Origin: Corynebacterium lemuris
GTDB taxonomy: Bacteria; Actinomycetota; Actinomycetes; Mycobacteriales; Mycobacteriaceae
Length of the DNA: 64,000 bases
Reading direction: 5' to 3'
Assembly: GCF_024919295.1 (NCBI RefSeq)
Contig: NZ_JANWTC010000003.1
Location: 1 to 64,000, forward strand
Shown here: positions 7,539 to 16,672 of the stretch, one piece after another
Position numbering within the stretch: the stretch's first letter is position 1
How the letters are laid out: each line of letters begins with the position of its first letter
Made by a program: the position numbers and the translations under genes
Notes under the pieces: generated by a model
Database searches by the model: none
What the model was told of the DNA's origin: nothing
The model's input: only the letters and a program-made list of their open reading frames with translations

Positions 7539-9089
7539 CTAGTTGTCGTTGAGTTCGCGCAGGGATCGCACGGCGGCGAAGACCTCCTGCATGGGACGTG
7601 CCAGCAGGTCACGGCGGATGGCGGCGGCCTTACGGTAGATCCCGTGGATGGCCGGGTCCGGCTGGTGGGACACTCCCCCGGCGTTCCACTCCGCCAGCTG
7701 TGCGGCCAGGCCCGGGGAGGTGCCCAGACCCTGATTGACCAGGGCGGCGTTGGCGAGCACGGGGCCGTCGACACGGTGGGGGCGCCGCCACGGGATGCCG
7801 GTGACGTCAGCCTTGATCTGGTTCCAGACGCCACTGGCCGCACCACCGCCGGTGACCAGCACCTCGCGCAGTTCCACCCCGGCGCGCTGGGCGACACCGA
7901 GGGTGGCGGCGTATTCGTAGGCGACGGCCTCGAGCGCCGAGCGCCACAGGCGGGCGGTGTCGGTGCCGGAGTCCATGCCCAGCCAGGAGCCGGAGGCGTC
8001 GGGGCTGTCCGGATTGCCGCCGGCCAGGTACGGCAGGAAGAGCACGCCGTCGGAACCGGGGGCGACGCCGGCGGCGAGTTCGTCGAATTCGCGGTAGACG
8101 GAGTCGTCGCCGTCGAGACGCGCGATCTGGTCGCGGAACCAGCGCAGGGACAGTCCGCCGGCGCGGATGTAACCCCAGTAGAAGGACTGACCCGGGATGG
8201 TGCCCAGGCTGTAGAGCATGCCCGGCATGGCGGTGACCTCCGGGACGATGCCGTCGACGCCGACGGTGAGGATGCTGGTGGTGCCGGCGGAGTCGGTGGA
8301 CTGGCCGACCTCGACCATGCCGGAGGCAAGGTTCGACTGCATGACGTCACCGGCGCCAGCGATGACCGGCGTGCCCGCGGGCAGGCCCGTGCTCTGCGAC
8401 GCCCCGCGGGTCACCGTGCCCACGACGGCATCGGAGGGCACGATGCGCGGGAGGATGTCCATGGGCAGGCCGAAGGCGGCGAACTGCCCGGGTGAGAAGG
8501 TGCGGGTGTTCTCGTCCCAGCCGACCATCCAGCCGGAGGCGTGGGTCGGGTCGGTGAACATCTCCTCCTGGCGCAGGCCAGCCAGGCGGGCGGCGACGTA
8601 GGGGGCGACGGAGACCGAGCGGGCCACCCGGGCCCAGATGTCGGGCTGGTTGTCACGGATCCACTGCAGCTGGAAGGGCGCGGCGTAGGCGTCGAGGGTG
8701 GAGGTGCCGGACTCGGTGAGCCACAGCGGCTCCAGTTCCTCGGTTGCCCGGATGGCATGCCCCTGGGCGCGGGTGTCCAGGCTGGTGATCAGCGAGTGGA
8801 GGATGGTGCCCTCGGCGTCGAGAAGCACCTGGCCGACGAGGATGCCGGACAGCGCGATACCCGCGACGTCCGAGCGGCTGATGCCGGCGGCCACGGCCTC
8901 GTCGAGGGCCGTGGCGATAGCGGTGAAGGCTGCATCGACGAGGTGCTCAGGGTCCATCTCCGCCAGGCCGGGCCCGCGGTAGTTGATGGTGTGGGGGATG
9001 TAGGCGCGCCCCACCTGAACTCCGTCGGTGGTGTACACCCCGGCCTTGGTGCCCTGGGTGCCCACGTCGACTCCGATGGTGACGGCCAT
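7539..9089 (-). CDS. FGGY-family carbohydrate kinase of the acireductone operon
   Basis: A 516-residue ATP-dependent sugar kinase of the FGGY family. The N-terminal ATP-phosphate loop is DVGTQGTKAGVY (residues 8-19), the catalytic Asp is in AGAGDVMQS (about 265), and the C-terminal adenosine motif is VTGGGAASGVWNQIKAD (about 430). It resembles xylulokinases, but it heads an operon with mtnD, mtnC and a GlpD-like oxidase, and no xylose genes are near. FGGY enzymes such as fuculokinase and rhamnulokinase phosphorylate O1 of deoxyketoses. Making the C1-phosphate of a 5-methylthio- or 5-deoxy-ketopentose is therefore chemically plausible here, but unproven. ATG 9089 has an AGGAG ribosome site, and a palindromic operator lies at 9110-9130. 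Confidence 0.8.
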   Translation of the reverse strand: MAVTIGVDVGTQGTKAGVYTTDGVQVGRAYIPHTINYRGPGLAEMDPEHLVDAAFTAIATALDEAVAAGISRSDVAGIALSGILVGQVLLDAEGTILHSLITSLDTRAQGHAIRATEELEPLWLTESGTSTLDAYAAPFQLQWIRDNQPDIWARVARSVSVAPYVAARLAGLRQEEMFTDPTHASGWMVGWDENTRTFSPGQFAAFGLPMDILPRIVPSDAVVGTVTRGASQSTGLPAGTPVIAGAGDVMQSNLASGMVEVGQSTDSAGTTSILTVGVDGIVPEVTAMPGMLYSLGTIPGQSFYWGYIRAGGLSLRWFRDQIARLDGDDSVYREFDELAAGVAPGSDGVLFLPYLAGGNPDSPDASGSWLGMDSGTDTARLWRSALEAVAYEYAATLGVAQRAGVELREVLVTGGGAASGVWNQIKADVTGIPWRRPHRVDGPVLANAALVNQGLGTSPGLAAQLAEWNAGGVSHQPDPAIHGIYRKAAAIRRDLLARPMQEVFAAVRSLRELNDN

Positions 9090-9109
9090 TCCGCACTCCT
9101 GAAATCACT

Positions 9110-9130
9110 CGGTCTATCGAGGATAGACCG
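9110..9130 (-). promoter_or_regulatory. Palindromic operator overlapping the -10 of the kinase-mtnDC operon
   Basis: CGGTCTATC (9110-9118), spacer GAG and GATAGACCG (9122-9130) form a perfect 9+3+9 inverted repeat. On the minus strand TATCCT (9125-9120) inside it is a good -10 box for the kinase gene that starts at 9089. A repressor bound here would block polymerase. No regulator gene is adjacent. As RNA the repeat could also form a hairpin, but no U-run follows. Confidence 0.6.
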
Positions 9131-9184
9131 GCTGGTCCATCCGCGTGGGGAGTACCTTAACAAAGCGACCTTACGGCCTGATAA

Positions 9185-10459
9185 TCAGGAGAGCCGGGCG
9201 ACGACGCCGGCCAGCGGCACGTCCTCCTGGGTGTGGGCGGCCAGATCCTTGACCGCCACGGTGCCGGCGGCCAGCTCGTTGTCACCGAGGACGAGAGCGT
9301 AACGCGCGTTGGCCCGGTCCGCGCCCTTCATCGCGCCCTTGAGGCCACGGTCGCCGTAGGCCATGTCCGCGGACACACCCGCGGCGCGCAGGTCGTTGAT
9401 GAGCACGGCCATGGCCTTCTTGGCCGCAGCACCCAGGGCGACACCGTAGACATCGACGCGGCGGCCGACGTCCTCGAGCGTGATGCCCTCGGCCTCCAGG
9501 GCGAGGACAGTGCGGTCGACGCCGAGGCCGTAGCCGATGCCGGAGAGGTCCTGGCCACCGAGCTGGGCCATGAGCCCGTCGTAGCGGCCGCCGCCGCCGA
9601 TGCCGGACTGCGCACCCAGACCGTCGTGGACGAACTCGAAGCAGGTCTTGGTGTAGTAGTCCAGTCCGCGGACCATGCGGGGGTTGATCACATAGGGCAC
9701 GGACATGTCGTCGAGCAGGCCGGTGACCGTCTCGAAGTGCTCGCGCGCCGGGGTGGACAGGTGGTCGAGCATGAGGGGCGCGTCGGCGGTCATCTCCTGG
9801 ACCTCCGGGCGCTTGTCGTCGAGCACGCGCAGCGGATTGATCTCCGCGCGGTTGCGGGTCTCCTCGTCCAGCGGCAGTTTGAAGAGGAACTCCTGCAGCT
9901 TCTCCCGGTAGGCGGGGCGGCAGGTGTCATCGCCCAGGCTCGTCAGCTCAAGGCGGAAACCGCTCAGGCCGAGGGTCCGGAAGGAGCGGTCGGCCAGGGC
10001 GACGATCTCCGCGTCGAGTGCCGGATCATCGACGCCGATGGCCTCCACGCCGACCTGCTGGAGCTGGCGGTAGCGGCCGGCCTGGGGGCGTTCATAACGG
10101 AAGAAGGGGCCGGCGTAGTTGAGCTTGACCGGCAGCTGACCGCGGTCGAGGTTGTGCTCGATGACCGCACGCATGACACCGGCGGTGCCTTCGGGGCGCA
10201 GGGTGACGGAGCGGTCACCGCGGTCGGCGAAGGTGTACATCTCCTTGCTCACCACGTCGGTGGACTCCCCCACGCCGCGGGCGAAGAGGGTGGTGTCCTC
10301 GAAGATGGGCAGCTCGATGTGCTGGAAACCGGCCAGGTGGGCCTGATGGATGAAGGTGTCACGGACCTTCAGGAACACCGGGGAGACCGGTGGGACGTAG
10401 TCCGGGACACCCTTGGGTGCGGACAGGGCGGCAAACTTGGCTGGTTTCTTCTCACTCAC
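9185..10459 (-). CDS. hisS: Histidyl-tRNA synthetase
   Basis: A class II aminoacyl-tRNA synthetase of about 424 residues that charges tRNA-His. Motif 2 is seen as [15 protein letters not shown], the histidine-binding segments as [14 protein letters not shown] and GGGRYDGL, and motif 3 near [11 protein letters not shown]. The C-terminal anticodon-binding domain ends with [20 protein letters not shown] 10459 gives the usual family N-terminus ([20 protein letters not shown]); a TTG at 10468 would add three residues, and neither has a clear ribosome site. It follows the MBL-fold hydrolase gene closely, in the same direction, as in other corynebacteria and mycobacteria near rel. Confidence 0.95.
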   Translation of the reverse strand: MSEKKPAKFAALSAPKGVPDYVPPVSPVFLKVRDTFIHQAHLAGFQHIELPIFEDTTLFARGVGESTDVVSKEMYTFADRGDRSVTLRPEGTAGVMRAVIEHNLDRGQLPVKLNYAGPFFRYERPQAGRYRQLQQVGVEAIGVDDPALDAEIVALADRSFRTLGLSGFRLELTSLGDDTCRPAYREKLQEFLFKLPLDEETRNRAEINPLRVLDDKRPEVQEMTADAPLMLDHLSTPAREHFETVTGLLDDMSVPYVINPRMVRGLDYYTKTCFEFVHDGLGAQSGIGGGGRYDGLMAQLGGQDLSGIGYGLGVDRTVLALEAEGITLEDVGRRVDVYGVALGAAAKKAMAVLINDLRAAGVSADMAYGDRGLKGAMKGADRANARYALVLGDNELAAGTVAVKDLAAHTQEDVPLAGVVARLS

Positions 10460-10474
10460 GGGTACCAACAGTAC

Positions 10475-11116
10475 TCACATACCCAGCTGGAGCAGGAACG
10501 GGTTGCTGGCGCGTTCCGCCCGCATGGAGGTGGTGGCGCCGTGACCGGGGAACAGCTGCAGTGCATCATCGAGGTCCCAGACCGGACCGCGCAGGGTGGC
10601 GTCCATGAGGGCGGGGTCGGAACCCGCGAAGTCCGTGCGCCCGATGGAGCCCTGGAAGAGCACGTCCCCGGTGAAGCAGAACTGCTCGTGGACCAGCAGG
10701 CAGCTGCCCGGGGAATGTCCCGGGGCGTGTCTGACCTGGAACGTCACACCGGCGAGCACCAGCTCCTGCCCGTCGGCCAGGTCGCGGCGGTCGGTGACGG
10801 GGGTGATGTTCGCGGCGTCGAAAAGCACCTGGGACTGCCGGGACACGCCGTCCTTCCCGGCGAGCATGAAGGCGTCGTCCGGGTGGATGTGGACGGGCAC
10901 GTTGTACTGACGTGCCAGGGTGCCGGCGTCGCGGGTGTGGTCGATGTGGCCGTGGGTGAGCACGACGGCGACCAGTTCGGAACCGGTCTCCTCGAGTGTC
11001 TGCTCGACCTGTCTGTGCGCGTGCATGCCGGGATCCACGACAAAGGCCTCCCCCTCGTGGGAGAGGACGTAGGTGTTCGTGTTGTAGGGGCCGGCGGCGA
11101 ATCCGTGGAGCTGCAT
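10475..11116 (-). CDS. MBL-fold metallo-hydrolase (glyoxalase II-like)
   Basis: A 213-residue zinc hydrolase of the metallo-beta-lactamase superfamily. The metal-binding motif THGHIDHTRD is at about residue 60, followed by HAPGHSPGS (about 135), FTGDVLFQGSIGRTD (about 155) and FPGHGATTS (about 195). These match the glyoxalase II-like group, which hydrolyses thioesters or related small molecules; true hydroxyacylglutathione hydrolase activity is unlikely in an organism without glutathione. The ATG at 11116 gives the usual compact N-terminus MQLHGFAAGPYNTNTY. It sits directly upstream of hisS (15 bases) and is probably co-transcribed with it. Confidence 0.85.
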   Translation of the reverse strand: MQLHGFAAGPYNTNTYVLSHEGEAFVVDPGMHAHRQVEQTLEETGSELVAVVLTHGHIDHTRDAGTLARQYNVPVHIHPDDAFMLAGKDGVSRQSQVLFDAANITPVTDRRDLADGQELVLAGVTFQVRHAPGHSPGSCLLVHEQFCFTGDVLFQGSIGRTDFAGSDPALMDATLRGPVWDLDDALQLFPGHGATTSMRAERASNPFLLQLGM

Positions 11117-11126
11117 GCCGGGCAGT

Positions 11127-11693
11127 CTAGCGCCCGGCCGGCTGGTACTCGTGCACGGTGTAGCTGACCTGGGCACTCCCGGCCTCATCGGCCAGCTGGA
11201 CATAAGGCAGATGGCAGTCATCGGCGAGCATCCAGCCGGTGGCGTGGCTCCCGGTGCGGACGGGGGTGCCGAGGGCGTCCGCGAGCTGCGCGGTGAGCAG
11301 CTCCCCTTCCGCCGCGGTGAAGGTGATCAGGTGGGCGCCGTCGCCGCAGCCGGGCTGGCCGGCGGGGAACCAGTTGCCCCCGGGCCCCAGGATCAGCTGC
11401 GCCGGGCTGTCCTGCCAGACGGTGAGCTCGCCCTCCCAGCTGCGGATGTGCTCGAACCCGCCCCAGGTGTCGGAGGCCGCCGGGACTTCGGTGCCGTTGA
11501 TGCTGTTCATCGTGACCTGTTCCAGGGGTTCCTGCGCAGGTTCCGGAGTCGGAGCGACCACAGCCGTCTCCGCTGCCACGACAGCACCGGCATCATCCCG
11601 AGCACCGAGGCTCACCGCGGCGACCAGGCCGGCGATGGCTATCGCGATGATGGTCAGCAGCGCGATAAGGGTGGTCCCCTCCGAGCGGGTCAT
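11127..11693 (-). CDS. Secreted or membrane-anchored hypothetical protein
   Basis: A 188-residue protein I cannot assign to a family. Residues 7-29 are a hydrophobic segment (TLIALLTIIAIAIAGLVAAVS) that acts as a signal anchor. A Pro/Glu-rich linker follows (about 35-55) and then a folded extracytoplasmic domain with two cysteines, in QPGCGDGAH and ADDCHLPY, that could form a disulfide. The start ATG 11693 has AGGAGAG five bases upstream. Its stop lies 10 bases before the MBL-fold gene, so it may head that small operon with hisS. It is probably a corynebacterial envelope protein. Confidence 0.6.
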   Translation of the reverse strand: MTRSEGTTLIALLTIIAIAIAGLVAAVSLGARDDAGAVVAAETAVVAPTPEPAQEPLEQVTMNSINGTEVPAASDTWGGFEHIRSWEGELTVWQDSPAQLILGPGGNWFPAGQPGCGDGAHLITFTAAEGELLTAQLADALGTPVRTGSHATGWMLADDCHLPYVQLADEAGSAQVSYTVHEYQPAGR

Positions 11694-11760
11694 GAACTCT
11701 CCTGGTGGTGCGGCGCAACGGTGAACCAGTTCATCATGGCAGAGAGACAGGGGGCAGCGA

Positions 11761-11787
11761 AAAGCCCCGGACATCAGTCCGGGGCTG
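11761..11787 (-). terminator. Intrinsic terminator of tpx
   Basis: A 10-base-pair stem (11764-11773 AGCCCCGGAC with 11778-11787 GTCCGGGGCT) with an ATCA loop is followed on the minus strand by TTTTCG. It lies 12 bases past the tpx stop. Confidence 0.85.
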
Positions 11788-11799
11788 GAGGAGGGGGTG

Positions 11800-12297
11800 C
11801 TACTGCAGCGCGTTGACGGCGGCGTCGTAATCCGGCTCGGTGGTGATCTCGTCGACGAGCTGGGTGTAGACGACCTTGCCGTTCTCATCCGCCACGACGA
11901 CGGCGCGGGCCAGCAGGCCCTGGAGCGGGGAGCCCTGGAGGGTCAGGCCGAAGTCCTCACCGAAGGTGGAACGGAAGGCGGAACCTGCGGTCAGGTTCTC
12001 GATGCCCTCGGTGGAGCAGAAACGGCCGTGGGCGAAAGGCAGGTCCTTGGACACGCCGAGGACAACGGTGTTGTCCAGGGAGGTCGCACGCTTGTTGAAC
12101 TCACGTACGGAGGCCGCGCACACGCCGGTGTCCAGCGACGGGAAGATGTTGATCACGACGCGCTTGCCCGCGAAGTCGGCCGGGGTGATCTCCGCGAGAT
12201 CAGTGCCGACGAGGGTGAAGTCCGGGAGCTGGTCGCCGACAGCGGGCAGCTCGCCTGCGGTGGTGGTGGGGTCATTCTGGAAAGTTACGTTTGCCAT
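11800..12297 (-). CDS. tpx: Thiol peroxidase (atypical 2-Cys peroxiredoxin)
   Basis: A 165-residue cytoplasmic peroxiredoxin of the Tpx group that reduces hydrogen peroxide and organic peroxides using thioredoxin. The peroxidatic cysteine is C60 in [16 protein letters not shown] and the resolving cysteine C94 in [10 protein letters not shown], the normal Tpx pair spaced 34 residues apart. The length is that of the family. The gene is monocistronic, with a strong terminator directly behind it. It is divergent from the cyclophilin gene across about 100 bases. Confidence 0.95.
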   Translation of the reverse strand: MANVTFQNDPTTTAGELPAVGDQLPDFTLVGTDLAEITPADFAGKRVVINIFPSLDTGVCAASVREFNKRATSLDNTVVLGVSKDLPFAHGRFCSTEGIENLTAGSAFRSTFGEDFGLTLQGSPLQGLLARAVVVADENGKVVYTQLVDEITTEPDYDAAVNALQ

Positions 12298-12396
12298 GCC
12301 ACCACACTAGAGATGATCACCACACCGTGCCACGCGCACACACCGGGCACTACACTGACTGTCCGACATGACCACCGACCACAGGAAGAGCCCGCT

Positions 12397-13242
12397 GTGA
12401 CCGACAACAGGAAACGTGGCGAGGAATCCCTCGCCAAGCTTGACCGCGAAATCAAGTCCCGCGACCGCGCCGAGAAGTCCCGCCCCGCGAAGGTCGGTGC
12501 GGCCGCAGCCGCGGCCATCCTGGTGATCGTCGGTGGCATCTGGTTCCTCACCACCCGCGACTCCGACGAGGAGATCACCGCCTCCGAGGAGACCACCACC
12601 AGCGCCGAGGCCCCGAGCATGGAACCGCTGTCCATGACCCGTGCCATGGCCCTCCCGGAGACCGTCACCTGCGAATACAACGAGACCGGTGAGGCCTCCC
12701 GCGAAATCTCCACCCCTGCCACCCAGGACATCCCCACCACCGGCACCGTCAACATCACCCTGAACACCAACCAGGGTTCGGTCGGCATGGAGCTCGACCG
12801 CACCGTCGCACCCTGCACCGTCAACGCCGTCGAACACTTCGCCAACGAGGGCTTCTACGACGACACCGTCTGCCACCGCCTGACCACCTCCGGCATCTTC
12901 GTCCTGCAGTGCGGTGACCCCTCCGGCACCGGCGCCGGCGGACCGGGCTTCCAGTTCGCCAACGAGTACCCCACCGACGAGCTTGACGAGCCCGCCACCT
13001 CCCCGGTGATCTACCCCCGCGGCTCCATCGCCATGGCCAACGCCGGCCCGGACACCAACGGCTCACAGTTCTTCCTCAACTACGCGGACTCCCCGCTGGC
13101 CCCGGACTACACCTACTTCGGCCAGATCTCTGAGGAGGGCCTGAGCACGCTCGATGAGATCGCTGAGACCGGTGTGGAGGGCGGTGCCGCCGACGGTGCC
13201 CCTGCCGAAGAGGTCCGCATCGAGACCGCTTCGGTCGGATAA
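12397..13242 (+). CDS. Membrane-anchored cyclophilin-type peptidyl-prolyl isomerase
   Basis: A 281-residue protein with a basic cytoplasmic N-terminus (residues 1-31), one transmembrane helix (about 32-53), an acidic linker (54-75) and an extracytoplasmic cyclophilin domain (about 110-275). Cyclophilin signs are EHFANEGFYDDTVCHR, GGPGFQFANEYP, SIAMANAGPDTNGSQFF and YFGQISEEG. It should catalyse proline cis-trans isomerisation in proteins after export. GTG 12397 is used because AGGAAGAG precedes it; the frame is open further upstream without coding character. A -10 box TACACT is at about 12351. The place next to rel matches other Corynebacterium genomes. Confidence 0.88.
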   Translation: MTDNRKRGEESLAKLDREIKSRDRAEKSRPAKVGAAAAAAILVIVGGIWFLTTRDSDEEITASEETTTSAEAPSMEPLSMTRAMALPETVTCEYNETGEASREISTPATQDIPTTGTVNITLNTNQGSVGMELDRTVAPCTVNAVEHFANEGFYDDTVCHRLTTSGIFVLQCGDPSGTGAGGPGFQFANEYPTDELDEPATSPVIYPRGSIAMANAGPDTNGSQFFLNYADSPLAPDYTYFGQISEEGLSTLDEIAETGVEGGAADGAPAEEVRIETASVG

Positions 13243-13280
13243 GGACAGGCTGGGCGGTGTTCTTTCTGTTATAAAACGGT

Positions 13281-13309
13281 TGCACGGTTGATGCGGACGT
13301 TATATGGTG
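13281..13309 (+). promoter_or_regulatory. Sigma-A promoter of the small secreted protein gene
   Basis: TTGCAC (13281-13286), a 17-base spacer and TATGGT (13304-13309) give a strong housekeeping promoter, 45 bases before the ATG at 13354. The surrounding sequence is more AT-rich than its neighbours. Confidence 0.7.
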
Positions 13310-13353
13310 TCTGCAGTTCATCGCCCCACCCTCCTGGAAGAACAGGTATTCTC

Positions 13354-13674
13354 ATGAAGCTCTCCCGTAAGGCCCTGGCTGCTGTCGCCACCACCTTCGC
13401 CCTGACCACCGCCGGCATCTCTGCCCCGGCCATGGCGGCTCCGACTCCGACCATCACCATCCTCGCTGAGGAGGCCGGTGACGATAAGGGTGACGAGAAG
13501 AACGAGGACACCTCCTCCGGTTCCTCCACCAGCGATAACAAGGACAAGGACGGCGAGGACGTCGACGGCGGTTCCAGCGACCCCAAGGACATCCGTGACT
13601 GGGTCGCCGTCTTCACCGCAGTGGTCGGCGCCCTGTCCACCGCCTTCGTCTTCATCCAGAAGCTCAACGGTTAA
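13354..13674 (+). CDS. Small acidic secreted/membrane protein, unknown
   Basis: A 106-residue protein not recognised as a family. It has a clear signal peptide (KLSRKALAAVATTFALTT, cleavage near AMA-AP at residues 27-30). Residues 39-80 are low-complexity and strongly acidic, full of Asp, Glu, Ser and Lys. Residues 82-101 form a hydrophobic helix (WVAVFTAVVGALSTAFVFIQ), followed by KLNG. The mature product may thus be a short acidic stalk held in the membrane or outer mycolate layer by its C-terminal helix. It has its own strong promoter and a strong terminator, so it is an independent, probably well-expressed gene. The exact start is supported by the signal peptide. Confidence 0.7.
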   Translation: MKLSRKALAAVATTFALTTAGISAPAMAAPTPTITILAEEAGDDKGDEKNEDTSSGSSTSDNKDKDGEDVDGGSSDPKDIRDWVAVFTAVVGALSTAFVFIQKLNG

Positions 13675-13757
13675 GCTCCACCTGTTCAGGCTGTTCACCG
13701 AGCCGCTCTCCCGCCCACGGGAAGACGGCCCGCGCTGATTCCGGCGGGGCACGCAGA

Positions 13758-13799
13758 GAAGAACCGGGCACCTTTCTTGAGAGAGGTGCCCGGTTCTTC
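13758..13799. terminator. Bidirectional terminator between the small secreted protein gene and rel
   Basis: A perfect 16-base-pair stem (13758-13773 GAAGAACCGGGCACCT with 13784-13799) encloses a 10-base loop. It lies between convergent genes, about 84 bases after one stop and 30 bases after the other. Confidence 0.85.
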
Positions 13800-13829
13800 C
13801 GCGTCCGGGGGTGGTGTGGCTGCAGTGAA

Positions 13830-16115
13830 TCAGGCGGTCACGCGGTAGACGTCAAAGACACCCTCAGTATTGCGCAGCGTGGTGAGCAGCTGCCCCAGCT
13901 GCTTGGTGTCGGAGACCGAGAAGGTCATCCGGATCGTGGCGATGTGGTCATCGGAGGAGTGCGAGTTCAACGACATCACCGACAGCTTCTGCTCGCTGAA
14001 CACACGGGTGATCTCAAAGAGCAGCCCCTGCCGGTCCAGCGCCTCCACCTGGAGCGTCGCGGCGAAGGCCCCGCCGGTGACCCCGTCCTGGGCCCACGCG
14101 ACGTGGATGAGCCGCTCCGGCTCCTGACGCAGCTTCCCGGCGTTGGTGCAGTCGGTGCGGTGTACCGACACTCCCCCGCCGCGGGTGACGAAGCCGAAGA
14201 TCTCATCACCCGGCACCGGCTGACAGCACTTGGCCATCTTCGCCATGACGTCGGGACTGCCCTCGACAAGCACCCCGGTCCCGGCCTCCGAATCTGAGGC
14301 GCGTGCCTTGGAGTTGATGATCTCGGAGAAGGGGGTGCGCGCGGCCAGGGCGTCGACGGCGTCGTCCTGGTCGCCGAAGATCGCCATGAGCTGGTTGGCC
14401 ACGTGCTGGGCGGAGACGCTGCCCGCACCAATCGCGGTGTAGAGGGCATCGACGTCCGGGTAGTGCAGCTGCGTGGCCACCGTCTTCATCGACTGGGCGG
14501 TGAAGAGCCGGTGCATGGGCAGGCCGCCCCGCTGGACCTCCGCAGCGAGCGCGTCGCGGCCGGCCTCGAGGTGCTCCTCGCGGCGTTCCTTGGCGAACCA
14601 CTGGCGGATCTTCGCCTTGGCCCGCGGGGAGACGACGAAGTCCTGCCAGTCCCGCGAGGGGCCGGCGTTCTGATCCTTGGAGGTGAAGACCTCCACCCGG
14701 TCACCGGACTTCAGGGAGGATTCCAGGGCGACGAGCTTGCCGTTGACCTTCGCCCCGATGCAGCGGTGGCCGACCTCCGTGTGCACGGCGTAGGCGAAGT
14801 CCACCGGGGTGGACTCAGCCGGCAGGTTGACCACGTCCCCCTTGGGGGTGAACACGAAGATCTGCTTGGCGGTGAGGTCGTAGCGCAGGGAGTCGAGGAA
14901 CTCATTGGGGTCCGCGGCCTCTTTCTGCCAGTCCAGCAGCTGGCGCATCCACGCCATCTGGTCGACTTCCTCGCGGTCGCCCTTGTGGGAGCCCTTCGTC
15001 TCCTTGTAGCGCCAGTGCGCGGCCACACCGAACTCGGCGTTGAAGTGCATCTCGTGGGTGCGTACCTGCACCTCCAGCGGTCGGCCCTGCAGCGCCATCA
15101 CGGTGGTGTGCAGCGACTGGTAGACGCCGAAGCGCGGGGACGAGATGTAGTCCTTGAACCGGCCCGGCAGCGCCGAATAGAGGGAGTGGACGACGCCGAT
15201 GGCGGCGTAGCAGTTGTTGACGTTGTCGACCAGGATGCGGATGCCCACGAGGTCGAAGATCTCGTCGAAATCCCGGCCGCGGACGATCATCTTCTGATAG
15301 ATCGACCAGTAGTGCTTCGGCCGGCCCATCACCTCGGCCTCGATGTGGTTCTCCCGCAGCGCGGAGGTGACCTGCTCGCTGATCTCCTTCAGCGCCCGGT
15401 CACGCGACGGTGCCCGGTCAGCGACGAGGCGGACGATCTCGTCGTATTTCTTCGGGTAGAGGATGGCGAAGGAGAGGTCCTCCAGCTCCCATTTGACGCT
15501 GGCCATGCCGAGGCGGTGGGCCAGCGGGGCGATGACCTCCAGGGTCTGCCGCGCCTTCTTGGCCTGTTTCTCCGGCGGCAGGAAACGCATCGTGCGCATG
15601 TTGTGCAGGCGGTCGGCGACCTTGATCACCAGGACGCGGGGGTCCTGGGCCATGGCGACGATCATCTTGCGGATCGTCTCCGCCTCTGCGGCGGCACCGA
15701 GGGCCACCTTGTCCAGCTTGGTCACCCCGTCGACGAGGCGGGCGACCTCGGCCCCGAAGTCCTCGGTGAGATCCTCGAGGGAGTAGTCGGTGTCCTCCAC
15801 CGTGTCGTGCAGCAACGCCGCGACGAGGGTGGTGGTGTCCATGCCGATCTCCGCGGCAATGGTGGCCACGGCCAGGGGGTGGGTGATGTAGGGGTCGCCG
15901 GATTTCCGGAAGACCCCCTCGTGGAGCCGCTCGGCGGTCTCATAGGCGCGGGAGAGTACCTCGGCGTCGGCACGCGGGTGGATCTGCCGGTGGATGGACA
16001 GCAGCGGGTCGAGCACCGGGTTCGTCTTCGCGCGGGCACCGGTCAGGCTCCGGGCCAGACGGGCGGACATGCTCCGCACGCCGACATTGGAGCGGGGACG
16101 GGAACGGTCGGTCAT
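13830..16115 (-). CDS. rel: Bifunctional (p)ppGpp synthetase/hydrolase
   Basis: A 761-residue RelA/SpoT homologue that makes and degrades (p)ppGpp in the stringent response. In order it has an HD hydrolase domain ([14 protein letters not shown] near residue 105), a synthetase domain ([12 protein letters not shown] near 270; [30 protein letters not shown]), a TGS domain ([20 protein letters not shown] near 430) and a C-terminal ACT domain. The RFKD motif is the RXKD form of bifunctional enzymes, and the HD residues are intact, so both activities are expected. Its ATG overlaps the apt stop by 4 bases, the standard apt-rel arrangement of Actinobacteria. Confidence 0.97.
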   Translation of the reverse strand: MTDRSRPRSNVGVRSMSARLARSLTGARAKTNPVLDPLLSIHRQIHPRADAEVLSRAYETAERLHEGVFRKSGDPYITHPLAVATIAAEIGMDTTTLVAALLHDTVEDTDYSLEDLTEDFGAEVARLVDGVTKLDKVALGAAAEAETIRKMIVAMAQDPRVLVIKVADRLHNMRTMRFLPPEKQAKKARQTLEVIAPLAHRLGMASVKWELEDLSFAILYPKKYDEIVRLVADRAPSRDRALKEISEQVTSALRENHIEAEVMGRPKHYWSIYQKMIVRGRDFDEIFDLVGIRILVDNVNNCYAAIGVVHSLYSALPGRFKDYISSPRFGVYQSLHTTVMALQGRPLEVQVRTHEMHFNAEFGVAAHWRYKETKGSHKGDREEVDQMAWMRQLLDWQKEAADPNEFLDSLRYDLTAKQIFVFTPKGDVVNLPAESTPVDFAYAVHTEVGHRCIGAKVNGKLVALESSLKSGDRVEVFTSKDQNAGPSRDWQDFVVSPRAKAKIRQWFAKERREEHLEAGRDALAAEVQRGGLPMHRLFTAQSMKTVATQLHYPDVDALYTAIGAGSVSAQHVANQLMAIFGDQDDAVDALAARTPFSEIINSKARASDSEAGTGVLVEGSPDVMAKMAKCCQPVPGDEIFGFVTRGGGVSVHRTDCTNAGKLRQEPERLIHVAWAQDGVTGGAFAATLQVEALDRQGLLFEITRVFSEQKLSVMSLNSHSSDDHIATIRMTFSVSDTKQLGQLLTTLRNTEGVFDVYRVTA

Positions 16116-16672
16116 TCGTTGATCACCACCAGCGGGAGGTCTGAGAGCCGGTCCCGGCCGCCGAGTTGCGGCACCTCCAGGACGACGACGTTGCCGACGA
16201 CCTGACCGCCGGCATGTTCAATGAGCCTGCGGGCGGCGACCAGGGTGCCGCCGGTGGCGAGCACGTCGTCGACAAGCACGACCTTCACTCCATGCACATC
16301 CTGCCCGTCAGCGGGGATCTCCAGCGCGGCGGCACCGTACTCCAGGGAGTACTCCTCCGTGACCACCGGGGGCGGCAGCTTGCCCTTCTTGCGGATCGCC
16401 AGGATCCCCAGGCCGAGGTTGTAGGCCACCGCCGAACCGAGGAGGAAACCGCGGGCATCCAGTCCGCCGATCATCTCCGCACCGAGGCGGCGGCAGGCAT
16501 CGGAGAGCTCGTCGACGACGACCTGGAACGCATCCGCATCGGCCAGCACCGGCGTGAGATCCTCGAAGAGGACGCCCTCCTCCGGCCAGTCCCGCACGTA
16601 GCGGATCTTGTCGGCGAGCGCCTCCCTGGCGCTGCCGTACCTGGTGATGCGCTTCTGCGTCTCGTTAAGCAC
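16112..16672 (-). CDS. apt: Adenine phosphoribosyltransferase
   Basis: A 186-residue type I phosphoribosyltransferase that converts adenine and PRPP to AMP. The PRPP-binding loop is [13 protein letters not shown] (about residues 131-143). The N-terminal segment [14 protein letters not shown] and [14 protein letters not shown] are typical of Apt, as is the flexible loop [16 protein letters not shown]. The start is GTG 16672, whose codon overlaps the stop of the upstream lipoprotein gene (8 shared bases), so translation is coupled. It ends inside the rel start. Confidence 0.93.
   Translation of the reverse strand: MLNETQKRITRYGSAREALADKIRYVRDWPEEGVLFEDLTPVLADADAFQVVVDELSDACRRLGAEMIGGLDARGFLLGSAVAYNLGLGILAIRKKGKLPPPVVTEEYSLEYGAAALEIPADGQDVHGVKVVLVDDVLATGGTLVAARRLIEHAGGQVVGNVVVLEVPQLGGRDRLSDLPLVVINE

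Noticed and set aside
14403-16205. A 600-codon open frame on the plus strand
   Set aside because: It is the antisense of rel, which has all expected domains; long shadow frames are common at this GC content.
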